Of a DNA stretch of 64,000 bases, positions 1 to 9,257 are shown piece by piece (position 1 is the first letter of the stretch; each line of letters opens with the position of its first letter). Under the pieces are notes generated by a model. The model was given only the letters and a program-made list of their open reading frames with translations. It was not told the origin of the DNA and did no database searches. The stretch is taken from positions 1 through 64,000 of the IMG/VR virus record IMGVR_UViG_3300025012_000026. The stretch is one strand, 5' to 3'. Made by a program: the position numbers and the translations under genes. Source of the stretch: a virus.

Positions 1-164
1 AAGAAGCTGTGTTGATTTTTAACACTGAAGACATTCATAGAATACATAAAATAATCAAGATAATGACAATGGGGAGTAATCAACAACTAAAAGACTTAAA
101 ACTTAAACAAAAACAAGATAAATTAAAAGCAAAGTTAAAAGAAGAATCTAATAAAAATAAATAA
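1..164 (+). CDS. 3' end of an unidentified gene (cut by window edge)
   Basis: The frame starting at base 3 is open from the edge to the TAA at 162-164 (53 codons). The last 25 or so residues are Lys/Gln/Glu-rich and probably form a charged helix. The start lies outside the window, so the family cannot be told. No function is assigned. A spacer of about 250 bases separates it from the next gene. Confidence 0.5.
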   Translation, partial: EAVLIFNTEDIHRIHKIIKIMTMGSNQQLKDLKLKQKQDKLKAKLKEESNKNK

Positions 165-206
165 ATAATTGAAATTTATAGTCCATTTAAGGTGTAGATT
201 TACTAT

Positions 207-235
207 TTGACACAATCTTACCAACAAATTATTAC
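207..235 (+). promoter_or_regulatory. possible vegetative promoter
   Basis: TTGACA at 207-212, a 17-base spacer and TATTAC at 230-235 resemble a sigma-A promoter, with a perfect -35 and four of six -10 bases. It would serve the 419-3291 gene cluster through a leader of about 175 bases. Apart from this, the spacer 165-418 shows no convincing gene. Confidence 0.4.
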
Positions 236-418
236 AATTGATTCTAGCTAAATTTTTATGAAATATGTAATGATTATAAATAACATGTAATACTACTCTC
301 ACAATGGTTACAGAGGTTTATTTTAATTATTATAAAAAGTCTATAATCGGCATATCAACCCTTGGTTACAAATCTAAAATACAAAATAATATTAATAATA
401 GAAAGAAGGCAAAATATA

Positions 419-862
419 ATGCAAAAACTAACACTCTCAGGAACAATATCCCTATCAGAAATCCCCTCCATATCCAACAAACTAAATAAACCAAACTACA
501 TAATCACATCAATAATCGACAACTCAACCAAATCAGTAACTCAAATTCTAGATACAATTTTTTCTTCTAAAAATACAGTTGATAAATTAATTGAAGTAAA
601 GCTAGTAGAATATATTACAGGCATAGAGCACAAAGGTTTTGGGAAATTAATCATTGGTAGAGAGAATTATAACACAAAAGTTGAATCTTATTTTGTTGGA
701 AATTTTTCATTAGAAAAAATATTATTTGAATTGTTAGATACTAATGTTGAACTGACGTTGATTGATTTAACAGATTCTATTGGTAAGTTTATTACTGAGG
801 ATTATAATAATTCTACTGGGACATCGGAGGATATGCATAATGACAAAGTTAAAGCAATGTAA
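419..862 (+). CDS. hypothetical protein, 147 aa
   Basis: The start chosen is ATG 419, preceded by AGAAAGAAGG at about 9 bases; an upstream in-frame ATG at 362 lacks an SD. The product is soluble, mixed alpha/beta in appearance, with no signal peptide, membrane segment or recognisable motif. Its first 40 codons are strikingly C- and A-rich, while the rest is G/T-rich. It overlaps the next gene by 23 bases, suggesting translational coupling. Function unknown. Confidence 0.7.
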   Translation: MQKLTLSGTISLSEIPSISNKLNKPNYIITSIIDNSTKSVTQILDTIFSSKNTVDKLIEVKLVEYITGIEHKGFGKLIIGRENYNTKVESYFVGNFSLEKILFELLDTNVELTLIDLTDSIGKFITEDYNNSTGTSEDMHNDKVKAM

Positions 863-1049
863 AGGAGGGGATAGTAATTATAGCGATGTAGAATTAGATA
901 GAGTTGATGAACGATGTGTTCACTGTGGAAAACGTATGACAAATATAAAATATATCTATTATGATTTAGATTCAGGTAATTACATATGTAAAACGTGTGA
1001 TAATAAATATGGTTTAAATTCAGTTCCTTGTGCAGAAATGGATTATTAA
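840..1049 (+). CDS. small zinc-ribbon protein, 69 aa
   Basis: Start ATG 840 lies 9 bases after CGGAGG (825-830) and inside the preceding gene. Two CxxC knuckles (CVHC near residue 26 and CKTC near residue 51) make a four-cysteine zinc ribbon, a fold used by small phage proteins for nucleic-acid or protein contacts. The exact partner is unknown. It belongs to a tight run of small early-type genes. Confidence 0.7.
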   Translation: MTKLKQCKGGDSNYSDVELDRVDERCVHCGKRMTNIKYIYYDLDSGNYICKTCDNKYGLNSVPCAEMDY

Positions 1050-1083
1050 AATAAAGTAATATTAATAAAGGAGATATAAATTA

Positions 1084-1599
1084 ATGGCATTAAAAGATTA
1101 TAAATATAGTGGTCATAAATGTATAATCAATAATCATTCAGAGTTTATTAGACTATTAAAATTCTTTCTTAAACATGGTGCAGAAGATTATGTAGGAAAT
1201 GATGTTCCTATGTTTGAAAATATATGGGACATTTGTGAAGAATTAGATGTCAAATATGAAAATTATGATTATGAAGGAGATGATGAGGAAGGTGGTTTAT
1301 TAATAAAAGATATATCTGAATTAGAAGAATTTTTATTAAAAAATATTAATAAAGATACATTAGTTCCATCTGAGGACGAGTATCCTGTGTTAGTTGATTG
1401 GTATAAAGAAGATAGTTTTGATAGAGTTGGAAAATCAAGTATTAAGATTTTAAATTTTACTTCTATGTGTAATTTCAAAATAGTTAAGGATTATTTGATT
1501 GATTTTATGAAAGAGTTAAGAATTAAAAATAGTTATAATAGAGAAATGTGTAAGTTACGAATGGAATTTAGAAAGGAGAAGTTAAACAATAATGTATAG
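1084..1599 (+). CDS. hypothetical acidic protein, 171 aa
   Basis: AAAGGAGATATAAATTA precedes ATG 1084, a good SD context. The product is rich in Asp/Glu in the middle (an acidic patch around residues 60-70) and basic at the C-terminus. No motif is recognised. Its end overlaps the next start by 8 bases, so the two are probably coupled. Function unknown. Confidence 0.75.
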   Translation: MALKDYKYSGHKCIINNHSEFIRLLKFFLKHGAEDYVGNDVPMFENIWDICEELDVKYENYDYEGDDEEGGLLIKDISELEEFLLKNINKDTLVPSEDEYPVLVDWYKEDSFDRVGKSSIKILNFTSMCNFKIVKDYLIDFMKELRIKNSYNREMCKLRMEFRKEKLNNNV

Positions 1600-1867
1600 C
1601 AATTGTCTATTACATTCAATAAAACAATACATATTAAATCCTACAAATATAAAAATTATAAAACGTGGTTCATGGTTAGAAATATTTGAATGTAAATGGC
1701 CTCATTTTTATTGGTTTGATAAAAGAGATAATCATTATTATCATTTTTGTGCTAAATATTCAGATGAACCATTTATAAATCAGATTTGGTTTGAAGGTGA
1801 GGTAAAGAGATTTTTATGGCATAATAAGAGTGAAATGAGGGAATATAATGATTTGCAAAGTTTGTAA
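1592..1867 (+). CDS. hypothetical protein, 91 aa
   Basis: ATG 1592 follows GAAAGGAGAAG. The product is unusually aromatic, with many Trp, Tyr, Phe and His residues, e.g. a WPHFYWFDKRDNHYYHF stretch at about residues 35-51. No family is recognised. It overlaps both neighbours (8 and 20 bases), typical of a compact phage early operon. Confidence 0.65.
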   Translation: MYSNCLLHSIKQYILNPTNIKIIKRGSWLEIFECKWPHFYWFDKRDNHYYHFCAKYSDEPFINQIWFEGEVKRFLWHNKSEMREYNDLQSL

Positions 1868-2051
1868 TTATTCTGGTGAGTTTACTGAAATACGTATAAG
1901 AGACACAAATACTACAAAAATATATGATTTTACAATATCTAATCCTAAAAGAAATATGCCGTTTAATAATAATTATGAATATGTAGAGAATAGAAGACCA
2001 TTGACAGTTGATTTATATCCTGAATGTGGAACAGTTAGAATGGATAAATAA
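1848..2051 (+). CDS. small Cys-containing protein, 67 aa
   Basis: ATG 1848 starts inside the previous gene. It opens with MICKVCNYSG, a CxxC knuckle, and has one more Cys near the C-terminus (YPECGT), so a complete four-Cys site is not evident. A weak hairpin (TATCCC/GGGATA) follows the stop. Function unknown. Confidence 0.6.
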   Translation: MICKVCNYSGEFTEIRIRDTNTTKIYDFTISNPKRNMPFNNNYEYVENRRPLTVDLYPECGTVRMDK

Positions 2052-2131
2052 TATCCCATAGAAGGTGAGTTTTAAGGGATAGATTAGAATAATATTATGG
2101 GTTGCAATCAATAGCAAGAAGGAGAAATAAT

Positions 2132-2557
2132 ATGAAAAATAAGAGTAAAAATAACAAAAACAATATGAATATCAAAAGACCAAGATTGAATCTTAATTTT
2201 GTTGAAAATAATTACTCAGATATAGTAAAACACTTGAATAACAATGATATGTTGACAATTCAATTTAAAGAAGATGGAGTTACTGTTTATATTGAAAAAT
2301 TAGATAATATTTATGATTGTATAATGGTTAATCCTCATAATTATAAATCAAATGGTGTTACTGCTTGGCAGATGAAAGAAGATGATTTGTTAAAAATGTA
2401 TGATAAGTTGTTTAATGGCATTGAATATGAAATATTTGCTGTAGAGAAAGGTAGTTTGCTTAGAATTAGAGATATATTTGAAGGAATGATGGATGCATTA
2501 ATGTGTTTGAGAGATGGAAAGAGTTATGGTGGATATAAATTGAGACAGTTGGATTAG
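2132..2557 (+). CDS. hypothetical protein, 141 aa
   Basis: ATG 2132 has GAAGGAG 8-9 bases upstream; a TTG at 2102 lacks an SD. The N-terminus is a Lys/Asn-rich tail, followed by a compact mixed alpha/beta region. No family is recognised. It is the last gene before a terminator-like hairpin at 2583-2612. Confidence 0.65.
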   Translation: MKNKSKNNKNNMNIKRPRLNLNFVENNYSDIVKHLNNNDMLTIQFKEDGVTVYIEKLDNIYDCIMVNPHNYKSNGVTAWQMKEDDLLKMYDKLFNGIEYEIFAVEKGSLLRIRDIFEGMMDALMCLRDGKSYGGYKLRQLD

Positions 2558-2582
2558 ATGGGATTTGTGTGAATTTTGGATG

Positions 2583-2612
2583 GGTAGGAGAGTATTTTGC
2601 TCTCCTTATACC
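2583..2612 (+). terminator. terminator-like hairpin
   Basis: AGGAGAG (2586-2592) pairs with CTCTCCT (2600-2606) across a TATTTTG loop, and GGT/ACC extends it. A T-rich but not pure U tract follows. It separates the 419-2557 cluster from the next gene. Confidence 0.5.
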
Positions 2613-2646
2613 TATATTAATAAATGAAAGACGGAGGAATAATTAT

Positions 2647-3291
2647 ATGAAAAAGAATAGAGTTGCATATTTGGTTGTTGAAAATGGAATAGAGGGGCTA
2701 GAATCTTATTTATACACCGATCAAAGAAAGACAAATAAACATATTAATGGATTGAATAATAATGAGTATTTATTTTATGAATTTAGAGATACAATCAATA
2801 ATGAATGGGGATCTTTATTTCAAAAAGTAATTGAAGATAAATATAGTGAAATACAATTGTATAAGGACAATAAATATACCAAAGAATTTTTAGAAGTATT
2901 AAAATATTTAAAACATGCTATATGGTGTAGTTCAATTAGTTTCCCCAGAAATGGTTTATATGATTGTGAGCATTGTGAAAAAGAATCAATTTATTCTGAT
3001 ATAAAAATATGTGAAGAATGTGGAGAACAAATGTGTCCTGAATGTAGAGAATATCGTGAATATTATCCAGAAAATGCACATGAAGAATGCAATGATGCTC
3101 TAGATATGTGCAATGGAGAAGAGGACTTTGATGATACTTGTGAAGAAAAGTATTGTTATAACGATGAATGTCCTATGTGGAAATCAAAAAATCATGATGG
3201 ACAAACCAAATCATCTTATGATGAAAATAGAGAGTTTATAGCAAGTTTAGATCCAAACGATCCCGCAGATGCATGGTTCTTTGAAGATTAA
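2647..3291 (+). CDS. Cys-rich zinc-binding protein, 214 aa
   Basis: ATG 2647 follows GACGGAGGAATAATT. The C-terminal half carries a dense cysteine region: CEHC, CEEC, CPEC and later Cys pairs at about residues 108-175, ending in an acidic tail (DPADAWFFED). This looks like one or two zinc-binding modules. The N-terminal half has no recognised domain. Its stop codon is in the same frame as, and 15 bases before, the proposed AUU start of the RNA polymerase gene, so the two may be co-translated. Confidence 0.7.
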   Translation: MKKNRVAYLVVENGIEGLESYLYTDQRKTNKHINGLNNNEYLFYEFRDTINNEWGSLFQKVIEDKYSEIQLYKDNKYTKEFLEVLKYLKHAIWCSSISFPRNGLYDCEHCEKESIYSDIKICEECGEQMCPECREYREYYPENAHEECNDALDMCNGEEDFDDTCEEKYCYNDECPMWKSKNHDGQTKSSYDENREFIASLDPNDPADAWFFED

Positions 3292-3306
3292 AAGGAGGAG
3301 ATCAAT

Positions 3307-4989
3307 ATTAGTCTAAATAAACAAATTCATATCTATAGTGTTGATACCAGTAGTTTTTATAATGATAAAGAAATGATTATACATAAACGTTTGAATAAAA
3401 ACTATTATCTTAGAAACAAATTAATAAAAAAGATAAGTAAATTAAAATCTGATTCAAAATATATTGGTATTCTGGAGAAGTTTATACAGAATACCAATAT
3501 GAGATTAAAAAAATATAAAAATTCTTTATATGATGAATTCAAATTAAATAGTGGTATTAGAAATTTACGTAGAGATGCGTTAAATAAATACAATGTAATT
3601 TCTGTTTTTGATTCAGTTCTTACAAGAACAATACAGATTCCAGAAAATACATTAACTGCTGATATTATTATTGTTCAAACATATTTCTTTGATGTAATTG
3701 AAGACATAATACTTGATGATTTTATGTTCGGAAATGAAAAATATGTATGTTTAACTGCCAGTGCAGGACAAATAAGAACAAAAAAGACAGTTTTTATTAA
3801 GGAAAGTATTTTATTAGAATATAGGAATACATTAATGTGCGGATTAACAATTGAAGATATTAATGTATTAGGTGGAGTAAATATTAATAAATACTTAGCT
3901 TACTTAGCCTTAGCAAATTCAGCGACAGATGTATGGAAAGAATTTGATATTACAAAATCAATTGTTGTGGAAGATATGGAAACAGAAGTAGAAGGTGTTG
4001 TCGATTTTATAAATGATATAACATATGAAATTATTAGACAAAAAATGAAAATCCCAGTTTCTCATACAGATGGATGTGGAATGATGTTACCAAGTTTAAG
4101 TGATAAAAGCATGATGGTTAGATTACCGTGGATAAAGGGATTGCTAGTCCCATTTGCATTTGATAAATTCATTATTGAAGCAAATAAAAATGAGGAAGGT
4201 AAAATATATGGCAATATATTCGATATTTATGGAAAAGAACACGATATTATAAAAGAAGGAATAGAGGTAATTTTTACACGTAGTCAATTCAAAATGTATA
4301 AATATTATCAAAATAGCCATAATGAGCAAGAAGTAATTACTAAGTATGGATGGGATGTTTATAAAGACAATTATTTAAAATATAAGTGCCAAGCTGGGAA
4401 ATGTAATGAAGAAGAAATTGATTTTAGTGACGCAAAAATAAATTATCAGATGCTTCAGACATTAACAGATATGGATAATAAAGAATTAGAAATAATTGCG
4501 AAAACTACTAAACATAATATACTGAACATCGGTAGAGATAGAAAGACAATGTTAAAGGTATTGGGGGTAAAAAAATCAAATAAAAATAAAAACAATATTC
4601 AGCAAGCATTAGAGATTTATCCTGAATTGTTGAATGATACATACAGTAAAGAAATATTAAAACAAGTTAAAAAAAGCATGGTTAAAGAAGGTAGGTCTGC
4701 AAAATTAGATATAAATGGAGTATATACATTCATTATTCCAGATATTTATGCCTTTTGTGAATTTTTAATTCTTGGAGATAAAAATCCAAAAGGATTACTT
4801 AATGATGGAGACGTGTATTGTAAATTATATGAAACTTATCCTAAGTTAGATTGCTTGCGAAGCCCACATTTGTATAGAGAACATGCAATTAGAAACAATG
4901 TAATTGATGATAAAAAGAAAGACTGGTTTATAACTAATGGAGTATACACATCTTGTCATGATCTAATATCCAAAATTTTACAATTCGAT
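3307..4989 (+). CDS. YonO-like single-subunit RNA polymerase, exon 1
   Basis: This is the first 561 codons of a protein that, after splicing to 6070-7005, is about 872 aa, close to SPbeta YonO. YonO-type enzymes are phage DNA-dependent RNA polymerases related to eukaryotic RdRPs; they transcribe phage genes without host sigma. Visible here are the Lys/Arg-rich GRDRKTMLKV region, a GRSAKLDINGVYTF strand, and RSPHLYREHAIRNN, the counterpart of the family motif just before the catalytic aspartates. Exon 1 ends in LQFD; splicing yields FDVDGD, the DxDGD active site. The frame is open upstream of ATG 3373 back to an ATT at 3307 that sits 6 bases after AAGGAGGAG, and the extra residues (IHIYSVDTSSFYND) look like true protein, so AUU is the likely start. 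Confidence 0.85.
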
Positions 4990-6069
4990 AGACATTACAT
5001 GTCGAATCAAAACTTGGCTAACCTATAAAAATAGGGTGTCATATAACATCGGAAAAAATAGTTATATGGCTAACGGGGAAATCGTAGTGAGTAATGTCAC
5101 CGACAATCCCGTAGGAAAATCGGTCTATTCTTTTAAACCTTTAGAGGGGGTTTGAAAGGCTATAAATAATTTTTACATTTATGAGTGGTATAATGTTGAT
5201 ACGGGATATGTGTTTTATGTTGGTAAGGGATGTGGAAAAAGATATAAATTGTCTACAAAGTCAGTCAGAAGTAAACACTTTCTGAATTATAAAAATAAAT
5301 ATAATTGCGATGTTAGAATAACCCATTCTAATTTAAAAGAAGAGGAATCTTTTAAATTAGAAAAAGATACAATTGAAAAATATAAAAGTAATAATCAATG
5401 TAATTGCAATTATACGAATGGTGGTGAAGGTATTAGTGGATACATACACTCACAAGAAACAAAAATAAAAATATCAGAAACCCATAAAGGAGAACTAAAT
5501 AGTCAATTTGGAGTATCCCCAAAAGAAAGGATGGGAGATAATTATGAAGATTGGTTAATTAAAATGAGTGAAGTAAAAATGGGTTCTTCCAATCCTAATT
5601 ATAATAATGATACATTAAAAATAAAATATAAGGAAAACCCAGATTTAGCTTTAGAGAAACAATCAAGAAAAGGCATTAAAAATGGAATGTCAACAAAAAT
5701 ACAATTATATGATCAGAATATGAATTTTTTAAAAGAATTTGATTATATAGGTTTATGTTGTGAATACCTACATAATAATTATGGATTTTCAAGTAATGCG
5801 GAAATTGTAAGACTTGGTATTAGAAGAAGTATTAAAAACGATGTTCCATATAAGAATTTTAAGTTTATTAAATTATAAAATAATATTAAAAGAATAGACC
5901 GATAACCTCTAACGACTATCGAAAGGATAGGAAATTGAAAAATATTTCCGAATAACCGAGTAGAGTAGAGATTATGTGAAAATCATAACTCGAAACGCCA
6001 AGCATAATAATACTGTAATGTATTATTATGAAGATATAGTCTGTGCCATATAAAAGTATGGATTACGCG
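4990..6069 (+). ncRNA. group I intron in RNA polymerase gene
   Basis: The boundaries are set by reading frame and by P1: the exon end ATTCGAT pairs with GTCGAAT at 5000-5006, with the expected U-G at the splice site, and the intron ends in G6069. Core pairing is visible between GACTAT (5914-5919) and ATAGTC (6036-6041), the usual P7-type segments. Splicing restores the frame and the DxDGD motif. The intron holds a GIY-YIG nuclease gene and is about 1,080 bases long. Confidence 0.85.
5162..5878 (+). CDS. intron-encoded GIY-YIG homing endonuclease
   Basis: The N-terminus reads FYIYEWYNVDTGYVFYVGKG, a GIY-YIG nuclease start in which the second motif is YVGKG. Further on are NUMOD3-like repeats (GGEGISGYIHSQETKIKISE...; SNPNYNN) and a C-terminal DNA-binding-type segment. 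Such enzymes cleave intron-less alleles and so spread the intron. No ATG is available for the full domain. The first GTG, at 5210, would cut off the GIY half, so a non-standard start between 5162 and 5180 after TTAGAGGGGG (5141-5150) is more likely. The exact start is uncertain. Confidence 0.8.
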   Translation: MNNFYIYEWYNVDTGYVFYVGKGCGKRYKLSTKSVRSKHFLNYKNKYNCDVRITHSNLKEEESFKLEKDTIEKYKSNNQCNCNYTNGGEGISGYIHSQETKIKISETHKGELNSQFGVSPKERMGDNYEDWLIKMSEVKMGSSNPNYNNDTLKIKYKENPDLALEKQSRKGIKNGMSTKIQLYDQNMNFLKEFDYIGLCCEYLHNNYGFSSNAEIVRLGIRRSIKNDVPYKNFKFIKL

Positions 6070-7005
6070 GTAGATGGAGATAAATCTTTAGTTGTTGCTT
6101 GTCCTACATTAATTTCAATTGCAGAACGTAATATGAAAGATATAGTTCCACTTTATTATAATATGAGAAAAGCACCAGCAGAATTAATTACTAAAAAAAG
6201 TATTTATAATGGTTTAAAAATGGCATATACTGGTGGAAACATTGGAATGGGTAGTAATAATATTACAAAGATATGGAATAGTGGTAAAGTAAATTTAGAT
6301 GTAATTAAATTACTATGTATGGAAAACAATTTTACAATTGATTATGCTAAAACTTTGTATAAACCAGTAAGACCAAAGTCTAAAAAGAATATGATTACTG
6401 ATTATACTAAATTAAAGACCCCTCATTTTTTTATTTATGCTAAAGATAAAGAGAAAGATAAGGTTGAATTAGTTAACAATAGCGTTGTAAATAGATTAGA
6501 GAAGATAATTCCAAATACTAAAATTAGTTTTACTGCTACAGGATTAGGAAATTTTGATTATAAAATGCTTATGAGAAATAAAAAAGTGGAGTTAAACGAA
6601 GATATTATAAAAAAATATAAGGAGTTAGATTTAAAAAAGCATTTTATGATAAATTCTACATATGAGGAAGATGAACAAAACAATGTGATTTATTTATATC
6701 AAGAAATTGTAAAAAGCATACTAGAAATAAATAGTGATGTTTATTATGTAACAGATGTGTTAGTAAAATATCTGTATGAATTTAAGAAGTCAAACTTTAA
6801 AACTACTTTATGGGAGTGCTTTGGGGATATTATTGTTGATAATCTGAAAACAAATGTGGAAACTAGTAAAATATATTGTGAAGTTTGTGGTGATTTAATA
6901 GTACAAGAAAACAATAAATCTAAGTATTGTGAAAAGTGTGCAAAAGACATAAAAATGAAGAAGGATAGGGAGAGGATGCAAAAAAATAGAAATAGTCGAA
7001 AATAG
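6070..7005 (+). CDS. YonO-like RNA polymerase, exon 2
   Basis: This is the 3' part of the polymerase gene. It begins with VDGDKSLVVACP, supplying the last residues of the catalytic DxDGD loop that binds Mg2+. Downstream is GNIGMGSNNITKIWN followed by an FTIDYAKT helix, resembling the conserved I-D-x-x-K region after the active site in YonO/RdRP-type enzymes. The C-terminus has a CxxC...CxxC zinc ribbon (CEVC and CEKC) and a basic tail. The frame is continuous with exon 1 only after removal of 4990-6069. Confidence 0.85.
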   Translation, partial: VDGDKSLVVACPTLISIAERNMKDIVPLYYNMRKAPAELITKKSIYNGLKMAYTGGNIGMGSNNITKIWNSGKVNLDVIKLLCMENNFTIDYAKTLYKPVRPKSKKNMITDYTKLKTPHFFIYAKDKEKDKVELVNNSVVNRLEKIIPNTKISFTATGLGNFDYKMLMRNKKVELNEDIIKKYKELDLKKHFMINSTYEEDEQNNVIYLYQEIVKSILEINSDVYYVTDVLVKYLYEFKKSNFKTTLWECFGDIIVDNLKTNVETSKIYCEVCGDLIVQENNKSKYCEKCAKDIKMKKDRERMQKNRNSRK

Positions 7006-7571
7006 AAAACCTCTACAACCCTACTCCCACAAGGGTTTGAAAAACAGCTATATTACTTGATTTACTCAAACGTAGTCATACCAACACTTTCAGCGTTTTG
7101 CCATAATAGTCTCTAAGGGAAACATAGACTAATATACAAAAATAAGAGATATGCAAACACCCTTTAAAGAAGGGTATGATTTTAAATTAATTATACCCTT
7201 ACGTTCATACAAAATTTAAGACCATTAATCTTTCCTTACTAACTAAATCATACACAATTGGCTATGTTAGTAGAAAACTTTGCTTAAAATTATCTATCGA
7301 GTTTTGCCAATAGGACTTGAAGATAATTTGGCATGTATTATCGAAGTAACGCTGAAATATGCACTAAAGGGTTTTAGATAATACAAAATCTCAACTAAAT
7401 CAACGTCGAATATGAGTAGTCTTTGGTCGGATGAAAATAGGAGACAAATATGCTGTTAGCACATGAAAATTTGCCAAACCCGATTTACAGAGGTGAGGAC
7501 TTGTGTTAGACCACAGCATATCGAACTAAATAGAGGGTAAAAGAGTAGGTTTTAAATTTATTACTTACTCT
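7006..7571 (+). ncRNA. candidate large structured RNA A
   Basis: There is no plausible gene in this 560-base stretch, but many perfect helices. A closing helix is 7020-7026/7543-7549; inside it lies GGGTTTG 7033-7039 with CAAACCC 7475-7481. Local hairpins are 7107-7112/7126-7131, 7234-7241/7266-7273, 7287-7295/7321-7329 (nine pairs) and 7335-7342/7377-7384. TCAGCGTT 7090-7097 pairs with AACGCTGA 7348-7355 in the loop of the last hairpin, making a pseudoknot. A distal hairpin 7541-7547/7565-7571 could close the transcript. The architecture recalls large phage ncRNAs such as GOLLD or ROOL, but I cannot match it to a family. Confidence 0.5.
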
Positions 7572-7700
7572 TCCCTACTAAATTAGTTATTAAATCGTAT
7601 TGGTCGATTGCGATTTATATAAAAAATATCTTATAATTAAAAACATAACAAAACAATTAAACTCCAAAAACAATCCCAAAAGGAGCATCAATAACATACA

Positions 7701-7976
7701 TTGAAAAAAATTACAAAACAAGAAATGTCATACTTAATCAATCTAAAAATTCTCAAACAACATCACGGCAACTATGGAGATAATCTAGTAGTAATAGGAA
7801 AATTCAGTAGCAAATCTCGTAAACAACGTTACATTACAGACCCATACTATAATTATCTACTCAGATTGAAACAAAACGATAAAAATAAACAGACTATTGA
7901 TGATATAAAAGATAATCAAAGGTATTTGTTTAGTAGTGGTATGGATAATAGTAACAATAGCAAACGTGTCTTATGA
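7701..7976 (+). CDS. hypothetical basic protein, 91 aa
   Basis: The frame opens after a stop at 7692-7694, and TTG 7701 is the first usual start, with AAAGGAG 14-17 bases upstream, a long spacing. The product is basic (many Lys/Arg) with an Asn/Ser-rich C-terminus. No family is recognised. It lies just before the PhoH-like gene. Confidence 0.55.
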   Translation: MKKITKQEMSYLINLKILKQHHGNYGDNLVVIGKFSSKSRKQRYITDPYYNYLLRLKQNDKNKQTIDDIKDNQRYLFSSGMDNSNNSKRVL

Positions 7977-8015
7977 TACTAAGTAGTAAAATAAATAGTA
8001 GAGGATTGGTTTATA

Positions 8016-9257
8016 TTGCCCGATAAACCATGTCAATCACCTTACATTGATTCAAATGTATTAATGGATCACCCTAAAAAAGTTTTTGAAGATTTTTCAG
8101 ATTCGGGGATACAATTATCAGGATTTGTTCTTGGTGAATTAGATAATTTAAAGAAAAATGGTAAAACAGAAGAGGTAAAATTTCAGGCCCGTAGAGCGAC
8201 TAGATATATAAACGCTAATCGAGACAAAATTACATATATCATCGATGAAACAGATTATAATAATCTTCCTTCATGCTTTGATAAAGGGATTATGGATAAT
8301 AAAATAATCTCACTTCTGAAGGTTTTGTACGAAAAAGATAATAATACAATCGCTTATAGTAATGATATGTTATTTAGAGTTAAATGTGATTCTCTTAATA
8401 TTCCTTGTAAACAATATGGTGGTGAAACATCTAATGATATTTATAAAGGATATCAAAAATTATCAGGAGATACAAACTTCATAAATAACTTTTTTACAGA
8501 CATTGATAATGGCATCAATAAGTATCAATTTGTAGTAAATGAGTATCTAATATTTTATAATTCAGATGAAAAGAAAGAAAATGAATATAGATTTAATGGT
8601 AAAAAGTTTGTCGGATTGAAACTACCTGATTCAAAAGTTATTAAAGGTAAGAATAGTTTACAGAGATGTGCTTTAGATTTGTTGAATAACAAAGAGATAC
8701 CAATAGTTTGTGTCAACGGAAAAGTCGGGAGTGGAAAGACTTATTTGTGTGTAAGAATGGGATTGCATCAAACAGTAGATAAAGGTGATTTTAATAAACT
8801 TTTAGCAATTAGAGAAGCAATAGGCGAAGGAAAAGAAGTTGGATATCTTAAAGGCACATTTGAAGAAAAAACAGAAATGTTCTTTAAACCAATTGTTCAT
8901 TCATTAGAAGGTGGAGAAAGAGAATTACAAATCCTTTTATCCCGTGGAGTGTTGGAATCTAATATTCCATTTTACCTTAAAGGAACAACATACGATGAGA
9001 CAGTAATTGTTGTCGATGAATCTGAGGATCTTTCGCCCAAGCAATTAAAACTTGTCGGTACAAGACTAGGGGATAAATCTAAAATTTATTTAGCAGGAGA
9101 TTATAAACAATCTAGTGTAGATTCTTCAGAAAGAAATGCTTTAGTACAAATGTGTAATGAATTAAAAGGAACTAAAGAATTTGGGTGCATTTATTTAGAA
9201 GAAGATGTAAGAAGCGTTGCTTCTGGTATATTCTCAGATTTATTTGAGAAGAAATAA
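8016..9257 (+). CDS. PIN-PhoH family ATPase (413 aa)
   Basis: An N-terminal PIN nuclease domain (YIDSNVLMD at 10-18, acidic residues near 42 and 94, SND near 115) is joined to a PhoH-type P-loop ATPase: GKVGSGKT at about 235-242, VIVVDESEDL at about 330-339 and an AGDYKQS sensor. This is the PhoH2/YlaK arrangement, an RNA helicase-nuclease in characterised relatives. The start is TTG 8016; an AGAGG lies about 13 bases upstream, so the exact start is not secure. Phages often carry PhoH proteins; the role here is inferred to be RNA turnover during infection. Confidence 0.9.
   Translation: MPDKPCQSPYIDSNVLMDHPKKVFEDFSDSGIQLSGFVLGELDNLKKNGKTEEVKFQARRATRYINANRDKITYIIDETDYNNLPSCFDKGIMDNKIISLLKVLYEKDNNTIAYSNDMLFRVKCDSLNIPCKQYGGETSNDIYKGYQKLSGDTNFINNFFTDIDNGINKYQFVVNEYLIFYNSDEKKENEYRFNGKKFVGLKLPDSKVIKGKNSLQRCALDLLNNKEIPIVCVNGKVGSGKTYLCVRMGLHQTVDKGDFNKLLAIREAIGEGKEVGYLKGTFEEKTEMFFKPIVHSLEGGERELQILLSRGVLESNIPFYLKGTTYDETVIVVDESEDLSPKQLKLVGTRLGDKSKIYLAGDYKQSSVDSSERNALVQMCNELKGTKEFGCIYLEEDVRSVASGIFSDLFEKK

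Noticed and set aside
304-489. 61-codon frame at the left end
   Set aside because: No SD, and it overlaps the well-supported gene at 419 in another frame.
3289-3307. stop-codon read-through joining the 2647 protein to the RNA polymerase
   Set aside because: The two frames are aligned, but the strong SD between them and the separate domain content favour a new start.
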